DNA from: Luteibacter aegosomatis | GTDB taxonomy: Bacteria; Pseudomonadota; Gammaproteobacteria; Xanthomonadales; Rhodanobacteraceae | Direction of reading: 5' to 3' | Length of the DNA: 64,000 bases | NCBI RefSeq assembly: GCF_023078455.1 | Contig: NZ_CP095740.1 | Span: 4,678,501 to 4,742,500 of the forward strand | Shown: positions 56,477 through 64,000 of the stretch, piece after piece | Layout of the letters: each line of letters starts with the position of its first letter | Position numbering within the stretch: the first letter of the stretch is position 1 | The notes under the pieces: model-generated | What the model saw: the letters and a program-made list of their open reading frames with translations, nothing else | Databases searched by the model: none | Told to the model about the DNA's origin: nothing | Translations under genes and position numbers: made by a program

Positions 56477-57354
56477 CACCGCGCGAGGCCGTCGAGGCCT
56501 TCCTTCGCCATTTCTCGGCGGAGCGGGCCCCCTCGGCGCACACGCTCTCGGCGTACCGCCGCGACCTGGAAAAGCTGCTGCGTTTCATGGAAAACGAGGG
56601 CATAGCCGGCTTCGACGCCCTCGCGCCCGACCGCCTGCGCGGCATGATCGCCCGCGAACACCGTGGCGGTCTCGCGCCGAACAGCATCCAGCGCCTGCTC
56701 TCGGCCTGCCGCACGCTGTTCCGTTACCTCAACCGCGAAGGCCGCCTTGCCCACGACCCGGCGGCTGGCGTGCGCGGTCCGAAGGTACGCCGCAAGCTGC
56801 CGCACGTGCTCGACGTGGACGAGGCCAAGCAACTGGTCGAAACCACGCTGGGCGACGCCCACGGTCCACGCGATACCGCGATGATGGAGTTGCTGTATTC
56901 CAGCGGCCTTCGCCTGTCCGAACTGTGCGGCCTGCGCTGGGGCGACCTCGACCTCGACGACGGCCAGGTCCGGGTGCTGGGCAAGGGCAACAAGATGCGC
57001 CTGCTTCCCGTGGGGCGCCACGCCGTGACGGCGCTGCGCCAGCTCGCCGCGCTCGGAGGCAACGGCCCGGAGCAACCCGTGTTCAAGGGCCGTGGCGACG
57101 GGCCGATCAGCCCGCGTACCGTGCAGAAGCGCCTCAGCCTGCTCTCGGCGGGAATGACCCACCACGTGCACCCGCACATGCTGCGCCACACTTTCGCCAG
57201 CCACATGCTCGAGTCCTCCGGCGACCTGCGCTCGGTGCAGGAGCTGCTGGGGCATGCGGACATCGCCACCACGCAGATCTATACGCACCTGGATTTCCAG
57301 CACCTGGCGAAGGTGTACGACGCGGCGCATCCGAGGGCGAAGCGGAAAGCGTAA
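56473..57354 (+). CDS. xerC: Tyrosine recombinase XerC
   Basis: 293 residues from a GTG overlapping the upstream stop (GTGA). N-terminal SAM-like core-binding domain (AVEAFLRHFSAERAPSAHTLSAYRRDLEKLLRF), then the catalytic set: Arg in SSGLRLSELCGLRW, Lys in VLGKGNKMR, His-x-x-Arg in HPHMLRHTFASHML, His in LGHADIATTQIYTHLDF with Tyr as nucleophile. With XerD it resolves chromosome dimers at dif. Confidence 0.96.
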   Translation: MTPREAVEAFLRHFSAERAPSAHTLSAYRRDLEKLLRFMENEGIAGFDALAPDRLRGMIAREHRGGLAPNSIQRLLSACRTLFRYLNREGRLAHDPAAGVRGPKVRRKLPHVLDVDEAKQLVETTLGDAHGPRDTAMMELLYSSGLRLSELCGLRWGDLDLDDGQVRVLGKGNKMRLLPVGRHAVTALRQLAALGGNGPEQPVFKGRGDGPISPRTVQKRLSLLSAGMTHHVHPHMLRHTFASHMLESSGDLRSVQELLGHADIATTQIYTHLDFQHLAKVYDAAHPRAKRKA

Positions 57355-57423
57355 GGCCCGGGTTCCTGCTTCTTCTCGGGAACGACGAACGGCACGATCC
57401 AGCGCCGTGTACGGAAACCTCAC

Positions 57424-57454
57424 GCCGTTCCCGCGAAGGCGGGAACCCGGCGTC
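57424..57454. repeat. REP-like form C hairpin
   Basis: GCCGTTCCCGCGAAGGCGGGAACCCGGCGTC: stem GTTCCCGC/GCGGGAAC. A weaker partner (GGTTCCTGC...CGGGAACGACG) lies at 57361-57387. Located between xerC and hslV. Confidence 0.75.
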
Positions 57455-57528
57455 TTCCGCCCGCCCTCACCCTTGCCCGGCAGCCACCCGCCCCCACATC
57501 TGCCGTTCCACCCGGAAGCGAGAACCCC

Positions 57529-58062
57529 ATGGAACCGATGCACGCCACGACCATCGTCTGCGTTCGCCGGGACGGCAAGGTCGTCCTCGGCAGCGACGGC
57601 CAGGTCACCCTCGGCAACACCGTCATGAAGTCCAACGCGCGCAAGGTGCGCCGCCTGGGCAAGGGCGACGTGCTGGCCGGCTTCGCCGGCGCCACCGCCG
57701 ACGCCTTCACGCTGTTCGAGCTGTTCGAGGAGAAGCTGGTCAAGCACGGCGGCAACCTCACCCGCGCGGCCGTGGAAATGGCCAAGGAATGGCGTACCGA
57801 CCGCCGCCTGGGCCGCCTGGAGGCCATGCTGGCGGTGGCCGACAAGGAGGCGTCGCTTCTCATCTCGGGCAACGGCGACGTGCTCGAACCCGAGCACGGC
57901 CTCATCGCCATCGGCTCCGGCGGCCCTTACGCGCAGTCCGCCGCGCTGGCCCTGCTCGAAAACACCGACCTGGATGCGCGCACGATCGTGGAGAAATCGC
58001 TGAAGATCGCTGGCGATATCTGCATCTATACCAATCACAACTATTCGATCGAAGAGCTCTGA
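57529..58062 (+). CDS. hslV: HslV protease subunit (ClpQ)
   Basis: 177 residues. N-terminal-nucleophile protease; the catalytic Thr is in [20 protein letters not shown]. Six residues (MEPMHA) precede it and would have to be removed, as is normal in xanthomonads. [37 protein letters not shown] is the family signature. Forms the HslUV ATP-dependent protease with the next gene, 3 bp downstream. Confidence 0.97.
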   Translation: MEPMHATTIVCVRRDGKVVLGSDGQVTLGNTVMKSNARKVRRLGKGDVLAGFAGATADAFTLFELFEEKLVKHGGNLTRAAVEMAKEWRTDRRLGRLEAMLAVADKEASLLISGNGDVLEPEHGLIAIGSGGPYAQSAALALLENTDLDARTIVEKSLKIAGDICIYTNHNYSIEEL

Positions 58063-58065
58063 GCG

Positions 58066-59400
58066 ATGTCCGAACTCACTCCCCGCGAGATCGTCAACGA
58101 ACTGGACCGCTACATCATCGGCCAGCACGACGCCAAGCGCGCCGTGGCCATCGCCCTGCGCAACCGCTGGCGCCGCATGCAGCTGGAGCCGGGCATGCGC
58201 GACGAGGTCACGCCGAAGAACATCCTGATGATCGGCCCCACGGGCGTCGGCAAGACCGAGATCGCCCGCCGCTTGGCCACCCTCGCCAACGCGCCGTTCG
58301 TGAAGGTGGAAGCCACCAAGTTCACCGAGGTGGGCTATGTGGGCAAGGACGTCGAATCGATCATCCGCGACCTCGCCGACGTCTCCTACAAGCTTGTGCG
58401 TGAGCAGGGCAAGGCCCGCGTGCGCAGCCAGGCCGAGGATGCCGCCGAAGACCGTCTGCTCGACGCCCTCCTGCCGCGCCGCCAGGCCACCGGCTGGGAC
58501 GACACCGGCGCCGCGCCGGCCATCGACAGCGACACCCGCCAGAAGCTGCGCAAGCAGCTCCGCGAAGGGGCGCTCGACGACCGCGAGATCGAGCTGGATT
58601 TCGCCATGAACGTCGGCGTGGAGATCATGACCCCGCCGGGCATGGAGGAAATGAGCCAGCAGCTGGGCCGCATGTTCCAGAACCTCGGCGGCAGCAAGTC
58701 GCAGAAGCGCAAGATGACCATCCGCCAGGCCCGGCCGCTGCTGGAAGAGGAAGAGGCCGGCAAGCTGCTCAACGACGACGAGTTGCGCAGCCGCGCGGTG
58801 CATGCCGCCGAGCAGAACGGCATCGTCTTCATCGACGAGATCGACAAGGTGGCCCAGCGCTCCGAGTGGGGCGGGGCTGGCGTGAGCCGTGAGGGTGTAC
58901 AGCGCGACCTGCTGCCGCTGGTGGAGGGTTCCACCGTCTCCACCAAGTACGGTCCGATCAAGACCGACCACATCCTGTTCATCGCCTCGGGCGCGTTCTC
59001 CCTGGCCAAGCCCTCCGACCTCATCCCGGAACTGCAGGGCCGCCTGCCGATCCGCGTGGAGCTGAGCGCGCTCTCGGTGGACGACTTCAAGCGCATCCTG
59101 CGCGAGCCGAACAACGCCTTGACCAAGCAATATGTTGCGCTGCTGCAAACCGAAGGCGTCACCCTCGCGTTCACCGACTCGGGCATCGACCGCCTGGCCG
59201 AGGTGGCCTTCCAGGTGAACGAGCGCACCGAAAACATCGGCGCCCGCCGCCTGCATACGGTCATGGAGCGGCTCCTCGAGCGCATTTCCTTCGAAGCTGC
59301 TGACAAATCCGGCGAAAACTACTCCATCGACGCCGAACATGTCGATAAATCCCTCTCGTCCCTGGTCAAGGACGAGGACCTGAGCCGTTACATCCTCTGA
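58066..59400 (+). CDS. hslU: HslU ATPase subunit (ClpY)
   Basis: 444 residues. AAA+ unfoldase: N-terminal [33 protein letters not shown], Walker [18 protein letters not shown], the pore motif GYVGKD, Walker [11 protein letters not shown], sensor [18 protein letters not shown], and C-terminus SRYIL that docks into HslV. The intermediate I-domain is about 110-240. Confidence 0.97.
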   Translation: MSELTPREIVNELDRYIIGQHDAKRAVAIALRNRWRRMQLEPGMRDEVTPKNILMIGPTGVGKTEIARRLATLANAPFVKVEATKFTEVGYVGKDVESIIRDLADVSYKLVREQGKARVRSQAEDAAEDRLLDALLPRRQATGWDDTGAAPAIDSDTRQKLRKQLREGALDDREIELDFAMNVGVEIMTPPGMEEMSQQLGRMFQNLGGSKSQKRKMTIRQARPLLEEEEAGKLLNDDELRSRAVHAAEQNGIVFIDEIDKVAQRSEWGGAGVSREGVQRDLLPLVEGSTVSTKYGPIKTDHILFIASGAFSLAKPSDLIPELQGRLPIRVELSALSVDDFKRILREPNNALTKQYVALLQTEGVTLAFTDSGIDRLAEVAFQVNERTENIGARRLHTVMERLLERISFEAADKSGENYSIDAEHVDKSLSSLVKDEDLSRYIL

Positions 59401-59403
59401 ACA

Positions 59404-59421
59404 AGGGGGCCCCGGCCCCCT
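59404..59421 (+). terminator. Short GC hairpin after hslU
   Basis: AGGGGGCC-CC-GGCCCCCT, an 8-bp stem with minimal loop, 3 bp after the hslU stop. No T-run, so terminator function is uncertain. Confidence 0.5.
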
Positions 59422-59439
59422 GCTAAACTATTGACCACT

Positions 59440-60057
59440 ATGGGCAAGGTTATCCAACTCAAAACGAACGGCCAGCGGGCCTCCTTGCGCGAAGCGCAGG
59501 ACAACCGCCAGCTGATTCGCATCTGGCGCGGCGAACTCGAACACGGCAGCTTCTGCGGCTACGTGGGTGGAGTGGGCCGCGAATTCTTCCTGCTGTGGGT
59601 CATCGGCGACGGCGTCAGCTATGACGGCATGTACATCATGCGGCATCGCGACATCTCCGAGTACGAGGCGCCCGACAAGCATGCCGGCTTCCTGGAGAAG
59701 GCGCTGGCGCTGAAGGGCATCGCCCCGACACCGCCGGACGACTTCCCGCTCGACGACATCACCCAGGTGATCAAGGCCGCCTCGGCGCATGCGCCGGTCA
59801 TCGGCGTTCACGTGGACAGCGAAGACGAGTCCGAAGTCTGCTACATCGGCCGGCTGGTCAGCGTGGAGGAGGAAGGCTTCAACATGCAGGAGATCACGCC
59901 CGACGCGGAATGGCTGCGCGAACCGTCGTTCTTCTCGTGGGACGAGGTCTCCACCGTAAGCATGGAAGACGCCTATGCCACGTCGCTTCTGGCCGTGGCG
60001 GGCGACCCGCCGCCACTGGAACGTGGCACCGGCGACGGCTTCGGCCACGCGCACTGA
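59440..60057 (+). CDS. Conserved hypothetical protein downstream of hslU
   Basis: 205 residues from ATG 59440 (MGKVIQLKTNGQR); a TTG 9 bp upstream is in frame. It is acidic and cytosolic, with LIRIWRGELEHGSFCGYVGGVGREFFLLWVIGDGVSYDGMYIMRHRDISEYE and CYIGRLVSVEEEGFNMQEITPDAEW. This looks like two small beta-barrel modules that repeat an 'effect/response' pattern. No domain name that I can state with confidence. Lies between hslU and DUF971. Confidence 0.75.
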   Translation: MGKVIQLKTNGQRASLREAQDNRQLIRIWRGELEHGSFCGYVGGVGREFFLLWVIGDGVSYDGMYIMRHRDISEYEAPDKHAGFLEKALALKGIAPTPPDDFPLDDITQVIKAASAHAPVIGVHVDSEDESEVCYIGRLVSVEEEGFNMQEITPDAEWLREPSFFSWDEVSTVSMEDAYATSLLAVAGDPPPLERGTGDGFGHAH

Positions 60058-60134
60058 GATTCGCCGATACGATCGGCTTCCCCCTTCGGTAGTGAGGTGG
60101 CTACCTAAGGGGTGGGAGCCGATCGTATCGGCGA
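60058..60134. repeat. REP-like palindrome, form B
   Basis: Left arm 60058-60092 (GATTC, hairpin GCCGATACGATCGGC, then TTCCCCCTTCGGTAG) and right arm 60101-60134. It begins directly after the stop codon of the preceding gene and lies before the DUF971 gene. Confidence 0.88.
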
Positions 60135-60180
60135 AAAGCATTTCGACGGAGCGTCGCGCTCCGGCCATCCCAGGCTTCCC

Positions 60181-60531
60181 ATGCCACGCCCCACCGACAT
60201 CACCCTGCACCAGGCGTCCCGCGTTCTTGAAGTGACGTTCGACAACGGCGAACGCTTTCGTCTCGCCTACGAATACCTGCGGGTGAACTCCCCCAGTGCC
60301 GAGGTGCAAGGGCACGGCCCAGGCCAGAAGGTTCTCGTATCGGGCAAGCGCCACGTCGGCATCACCGCCGTCGAGCCCACCGGCCACTACGGCATCCTCA
60401 TCCGCTTCGACGACGGCCATGCCAGCGGCATCTTCGGTTGGGACACCTTGTACGACCTCGGCCGCGCGCACGACACCGCCTGGCCGGACTACCTCGCCCA
60501 ACTGGAAGCACGCGGACTTTCCCGCGAATGA
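60181..60531 (+). CDS. DUF971 protein (gamma-butyrobetaine-hydroxylase-like N-terminal domain)
   Basis: 116 residues from ATG 60181. Motifs: ITLHQASRVLEVTFDNGERFRLAYEYLRVNSPSAEV and GHYGILIRFDDGHASGIFGWDTLYDLG. DUF971 proteins are small stand-alone versions of the domain at the N-terminus of carnitine-pathway hydroxylases; some link to iron-sulfur cluster metabolism. The hslVU-DUF971 order is conserved in gammaproteobacteria. Confidence 0.92.
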   Translation: MPRPTDITLHQASRVLEVTFDNGERFRLAYEYLRVNSPSAEVQGHGPGQKVLVSGKRHVGITAVEPTGHYGILIRFDDGHASGIFGWDTLYDLGRAHDTAWPDYLAQLEARGLSRE

Positions 60532-60636
60532 ACCCGCGTCGCCCGGGAATGCATCCATTCAAGGCAACCCGGGCACGCAAGGCGTATATTGCTCCGCCAT
60601 CACGCCGCCCCCACCGGCGAACCGGAGCAAACTGAC

Positions 60637-61533
60637 ATGACGCGAATCGTCGTCGTCGGCAGCATCAACATGGACCTGGTCACCCTCGCGCCGCGCTTCG
60701 TCGCGCCGGGCGAAACCCTGACCGGCGAGCGCTTCCTCACCATTCCCGGCGGCAAGGGCGCCAACCAGGCCGTAGCCGCCGCGCGACTCGGCGCGCAGGT
60801 GGCGATGGTCGGCAACGTCGGCGACGACGCGTTCGGCCAGCAGCTCTACGACGGCCTCAAGGCCGAAGGCATCGACGTGACCCACGTCGCCCGCGTCGAC
60901 GGCGTCGGCAGCGGCACCGCCTCGATCACCGTCGCCGGCGGCGAGAACCAGATCGTCGTGGTGCCCGCCGCCAACGGCCGGGTCACGCCCGCGCAGGTGG
61001 ACGCCGCGCGCGATGTCATCCGCGGTGCCGACGCGCTGCTCGTGCAACTGGAGATCCCGCTCGACGCGGTGGATGCCACGCTGCGCATCGCGGAAGAAGA
61101 GGGCGTGCCGGTGATCCTCAACCCCGCACCCGCGCAACGGCTGCCCGCCGAATGGCTGCGGCGCGTGCGCTTCCTCACGCCCAACCAGCACGAGCTGGCC
61201 GCCGTGCTCGGCGACGACGGCGATACCGACTTCCGCGAACTGATGCGCCGCGCGCCGTGTCCGGTGGTGCTTACCCGCGGCGAGGAAGGCGCATGGTTCC
61301 GCGACGGCGACGAAGCGCCGCGACACCAGGCCGGTTTCACGGTCGACGCGGTGGACAGCACGGGCGCCGGCGATACCTTCAACGCCGCGCTGGCCGTCTA
61401 CCTGGCCCAAGGCCTCGACGTGGCCGTGCGCGGTGCCTGTGCCGCCGCCGCGATCAAGGTATCCCGCCTCGGCGCGCAACCGGGCATGCCGCGCGCCGAC
61501 GAGGTAGCCGCCTTCCTGGAGACGCATCGATGA
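60637..61533 (+). CDS. rbsK: Ribokinase
   Basis: 298 residues from ATG 60637. PfkB-family kinase that phosphorylates D-ribose at O5. Motifs: VVVGSINMDLV, IPGGKGANQAVAAARLG, and the catalytic DSTGAGDTFNAAL with the Asp base. First gene of an rbsK-rbsD-rbsA-rbsC operon; its stop overlaps the rbsD start. No rbsR repressor gene is adjacent. Confidence 0.95.
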   Translation: MTRIVVVGSINMDLVTLAPRFVAPGETLTGERFLTIPGGKGANQAVAAARLGAQVAMVGNVGDDAFGQQLYDGLKAEGIDVTHVARVDGVGSGTASITVAGGENQIVVVPAANGRVTPAQVDAARDVIRGADALLVQLEIPLDAVDATLRIAEEEGVPVILNPAPAQRLPAEWLRRVRFLTPNQHELAAVLGDDGDTDFRELMRRAPCPVVLTRGEEGAWFRDGDEAPRHQAGFTVDAVDSTGAGDTFNAALAVYLAQGLDVAVRGACAAAAIKVSRLGAQPGMPRADEVAAFLETHR

Positions 61534-61928
61534 AACGCAGCGGCCTGCTGCATGCCGAACTCAACCGCGTGATCGCGGCGATGGGTCATACCGATACGTT
61601 GGTGATCGCCGACGTCGGACTGCCCGTGCCGCCCGGCGTGCCCTGCATCGACCTGGCCGTCGTTCCCGGCACGCCGTCGTTCGCCACGGTATTCGAGGCG
61701 GTGTATGCCGAATTCGCCGTGGAAAGCGCCACCGTGGCGAGCGAGGTCCGCACGAAGAATCCCGCCCTCGTCGCGCTGGCCGAACGGCTCGCGGGCGAGG
61801 GCGTGGCCGTGAACGAACTCTCCCACGACGACCTCAAGCGACTGAGCGCCCGCGCCGTGGCCGTGGTGCGCACCGGCGAAACCTCGCCCTACGCGAACAT
61901 CATCCTGCATGCGGGCGTGACCTTCTGA
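61530..61928 (+). CDS. rbsD: D-ribose pyranase
   Basis: 132 residues from ATG 61530 (overlap ATGA with rbsK). Interconverts pyranose and furanose forms of ribose. Signature stretches: LLHAELNRVIAAMGHTDTLVIADVGLPVP (with the catalytic His), LAVVPGTPSFATVFEAV and TGETSPYANIILHAGVTF. Stop overlaps the rbsA start. Confidence 0.95.
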   Translation: MKRSGLLHAELNRVIAAMGHTDTLVIADVGLPVPPGVPCIDLAVVPGTPSFATVFEAVYAEFAVESATVASEVRTKNPALVALAERLAGEGVAVNELSHDDLKRLSARAVAVVRTGETSPYANIILHAGVTF

Positions 61929-63409
61929 TGGCCGCACCGCTCATCCGCATGCACGACATCCACAAGGCCTTCGGCCCGGTGAAGGTGTTGGAGGGCGTCG
62001 ACTTCGAACTGCTGCCGGGCGAAGTGCACGCGCTCATGGGCGAGAACGGCGCGGGCAAGTCCACGCTGATGAAGATCCTCACCGGCATCTACGCACCGGA
62101 CTCGGGCGACATCGAGGTGGACGGCAAGGCGGCGAGCATCGCCTCGCCGGCGGACGCCGAGAAGCACGGCATCGCCATCATCCACCAGGAACTGAACCTC
62201 ATCCCCTCGCTGAGCGTCGCGGATAACCTGTTCCTCGGCCGCGAGGTGCATCGCTTCGGCCTGCTCGACCGCAAGGCGATGGACAGGCGCGCGAAGGAGT
62301 GGCTCGCGCGCGTGGGGATGGAGAAGCTCGATCCCGGCACGCTGGTGGAACGCCTTTCGGTCGGCCGCCAGCAGATGGTGGAGATCGCCCGTGCGCTGGG
62401 CCAGAACGCCCGCGTGCTGATCATGGACGAGCCCACCGCCGCGCTCACCGAAAGCGAAACCGCGACGCTGTTCCAGCTGATCCGCGAACTGCGCGGGCAG
62501 GGCACGGGCATCGTCTACGTGTCGCACCGCATGGAGGAGATCTTCGCGCTGTGCGATCGCATCTCCGTGTTGCGCGACGGCCAGTTCGTCGGCACGCGCG
62601 ACGTGCCGGGCCTCGCCTTCGACGAGGTGGTGAAGATGATGGTCGGGCGCACGCTCGACGCGCGCTTTCCCTCCCGCACGCCGAACATCGGCAGCGTGCG
62701 CCTGAAGGTCGAGCACGTCACCGGCGGCATGGTGAAGGACGTCAGCTTCGACCTGCATGCGGGCGAGGTGCTCGGCGTGGCCGGCCTGCTCGGCGCCGGT
62801 CGCACGGAGCTGGCGCGCCTTTTGTTCGGCCTCGACAAGATCGATTCGGGCACGGTCACGCTCGAAGGCAGCGTGGTCACGCCGACCTCGCCGAACGAAG
62901 CGATCCATGCCGGCTTCGGCTTCGTCACCGAAGACCGCAAGGCGCAAGGCCTCGTGCTCGACCTCAGCCTGCGCGAGAACGTGAGCCTGCCGCGCGTACC
63001 CGCGCGCGGGGGCCTGGTCGACCGGCCCGCCGAGAAGAAACAGACGCGCGGGCTCATCGATGCGCTGAAGATCCGCACGCGCGACATGGAGCTCGACGTG
63101 CGTGCGCTGTCCGGCGGCAACCAGCAGAAGGTGGTGCTGGCCAAGTGGCTCGCGCTGAAGCCGCGCGTGCTCATCCTCGACGAACCCACGCGCGGCGTCG
63201 ACGTGGGCGGCAAGGCCGAGATCTACCACATCATCAACCAACTGGCGGAGCAGGGCGTGGCCATTCTCATGATTTCCTCGGAACTTCCGGAGGTGCTCGC
63301 GATGAGCGATCGCATCCTGGTGATGCACGAGGGCCGCGCCACCGCCCTGCTCGACGCGCACGGCGCCACGCAGGAAACCGTGATGACCGCCGCGACCGGA
63401 GGCAAGTGA
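61928..63409 (+). CDS. rbsA: Ribose ABC transporter ATP-binding protein
   Basis: 493 residues with two ABC domains. Domain 1: Walker A ALMGENGAGKSTLMKIL, signature LSVGRQQMVEIARAL, Walker B VLIMDEPTAAL. Domain 2: GAGRTELARLL in place of the classical Walker A, ALSGGNQQKVVLAKWL, VLILDEPTRGVDVG. This double-domain pattern is the RbsA/MglA/AraG type. It powers RbsC. Confidence 0.97.
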   Translation: MAAPLIRMHDIHKAFGPVKVLEGVDFELLPGEVHALMGENGAGKSTLMKILTGIYAPDSGDIEVDGKAASIASPADAEKHGIAIIHQELNLIPSLSVADNLFLGREVHRFGLLDRKAMDRRAKEWLARVGMEKLDPGTLVERLSVGRQQMVEIARALGQNARVLIMDEPTAALTESETATLFQLIRELRGQGTGIVYVSHRMEEIFALCDRISVLRDGQFVGTRDVPGLAFDEVVKMMVGRTLDARFPSRTPNIGSVRLKVEHVTGGMVKDVSFDLHAGEVLGVAGLLGAGRTELARLLFGLDKIDSGTVTLEGSVVTPTSPNEAIHAGFGFVTEDRKAQGLVLDLSLRENVSLPRVPARGGLVDRPAEKKQTRGLIDALKIRTRDMELDVRALSGGNQQKVVLAKWLALKPRVLILDEPTRGVDVGGKAEIYHIINQLAEQGVAILMISSELPEVLAMSDRILVMHEGRATALLDAHGATQETVMTAATGGK

Positions 63410-63410
63410 C

Positions 63411-64000
63411 ATGACCCAAGTGAACTGGAGCCGCGTGGCTCCGCTGCTCCAACGCCTCGGTTCGGTGATCGGCCTGCTGCTGCTCTTCATCGTTCTCTCG
63501 GTGATGAGCCCCGACTTCCTCACCACCGGCAACCTGCTCTCCGTGCTGCGTCAGGTGTCGATCAACGCGTTGATCGCCTTCGGCATGACCTTCGTGATCC
63601 TCGCCGGCGGCATCGATCTTTCCGTCGGCGCGATCCTCGCGCTCACCGGTGCGGTCACCGCGGGCCTCATGGCCGCCGGCCACGGCATCGTGCTGTCGAT
63701 GGGGGCCGGCCTGGGCCTGGGCCTCGTGCTGGGCATGGTCAACGGCGCGCTGGTGTCGTGGGGCAAGGTGGCGCCGTTCATCGCCACGCTCGGCACCATG
63801 ACGCTGTTGCGCGGCCTCACCCTGGTCTATACGCAAGGCACCCCGATCCCCGTCACCGACGCCGGTTTCGCCTTGCTCGGCGGCGGTTACCTCGCCCACC
63901 TCATTCCGCTGCCGGTGGTGTGGATGTTCGTGGTCTTCGCGATATGCGGCTTCCTGCTGCGCGGCACCGTGTTCGGCCGCCACGTGGTCGCGATCGGCGG
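63411..64000 (+). CDS. rbsC: Ribose ABC transporter permease (3' end outside window)
   Basis: The first 196 residues of an RbsC-type permease. Helices: IGLLLLFIVLSVMSPDF, INALIAFGMTFVILAGGIDLSVGAILAL (family signature) and APFIATLGTMTLLRGLTLVYTQG. It starts 1 bp after the rbsA stop and runs off the right edge. The binding protein rbsB is expected downstream. Confidence 0.95.
   Translation, partial: MTQVNWSRVAPLLQRLGSVIGLLLLFIVLSVMSPDFLTTGNLLSVLRQVSINALIAFGMTFVILAGGIDLSVGAILALTGAVTAGLMAAGHGIVLSMGAGLGLGLVLGMVNGALVSWGKVAPFIATLGTMTLLRGLTLVYTQGTPIPVTDAGFALLGGGYLAHLIPLPVVWMFVVFAICGFLLRGTVFGRHVVAIG

Noticed and set aside
55873..59340. An 1155-codon minus-strand open frame
   Set aside because: Antisense to DUF484, xerC, hslV and hslU, all of which have clear family motifs.
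1..64000. tRNA, rRNA, attachment sites or insertion sequences
   Set aside because: No clover-leaf, rRNA stretch, transposase or integrase other than XerC was recognised on either strand.

Overview
The window is high-GC gammaproteobacterial chromosome, most likely from the Rhodanobacteraceae side of the Xanthomonadales (Luteibacter/Dyella-like). This is an inference from conserved gene orders (rsmG-parA-parB; lptM-dapF-DUF484-xerC then hslV-hslU and DUF971), Xanthomonad-type families (XVIPCD effector, Oar-like TonB receptors, PepSY/DUF3325 iron genes) and an abundance of REP-like palindromes. No rRNA, tRNA or CRISPR array was seen.

Layout. 0-6.5 kb: AlgZ/AlgR-type two-component pair (kinase cut by the left edge), hemC, a DUF481 outer-membrane protein, a membrane protein, a WYL regulator and a patatin. 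6.7-11.8 kb, all minus strand: a glycosyltransferase, DUF3379 protein plus ECF sigma factor, parB, parA, rsmG and a short SPFH protein. 12-15.4 kb: a secreted DUF6624 protein and a Fur-box-controlled DUF3325/DUF3649/PepSY operon. 15.4-23.3 kb: a more AT-rich accessory island. It holds a frameshifted secreted RHS protein with a metallopeptidase-like tail and a candidate immunity gene, then an apparent minus-strand operon virD4 - two paralogous lipoproteins - DUF2235 phospholipase carrying a C-terminal XVIPCD. This reads as a bacterial-killing type IV secretion effector/immunity module, but no virB genes are in the window.

23.8-35.4 kb: a carbohydrate locus with a LacI regulator, an Oar-like TonB receptor, a GH144-type glucanase (family of endo-beta-1,2-glucanases), an ABC importer (lipoprotein and two permeases, no ATPase) and a large six-hairpin glycosidase-like protein. 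Two matching palindromic LacI operators lie in front of the regulator and the glucanase. The last protein is coded in part by three different REP-like palindromes. 35.5-43 kb: housekeeping and small genes (HAD phosphatase, pirin, UPF0149, exonuclease III, oligopeptidase A, gamma-carbonic anhydrase, lipoproteins). 43-50 kb: a sedolisin protease with FG-GAP repeats, then a ~158-bp tandem repeat array ending at a TonB receptor gene. 50-60.5 kb: glutathione peroxidase, aroE, a RimK-like ATP-grasp protein with a divergent GNAT gene, and the dapF-xerC-hslVU block. 60.6-64 kb: a ribose operon rbsK-rbsD-rbsA-rbsC, cut by the right edge.

The most unusual signal beyond genes is a set of palindromic repeats. 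Two forms (A and B) share a core but have different, internally complementary hairpin tips. A third form (C) carries the 'ATTCCTGCG..GCAGGAAT' type. They sit at gene ends, invade one coding sequence three times, and in one place form a tandem array that includes a decayed copy of a TonB-receptor 3' end.
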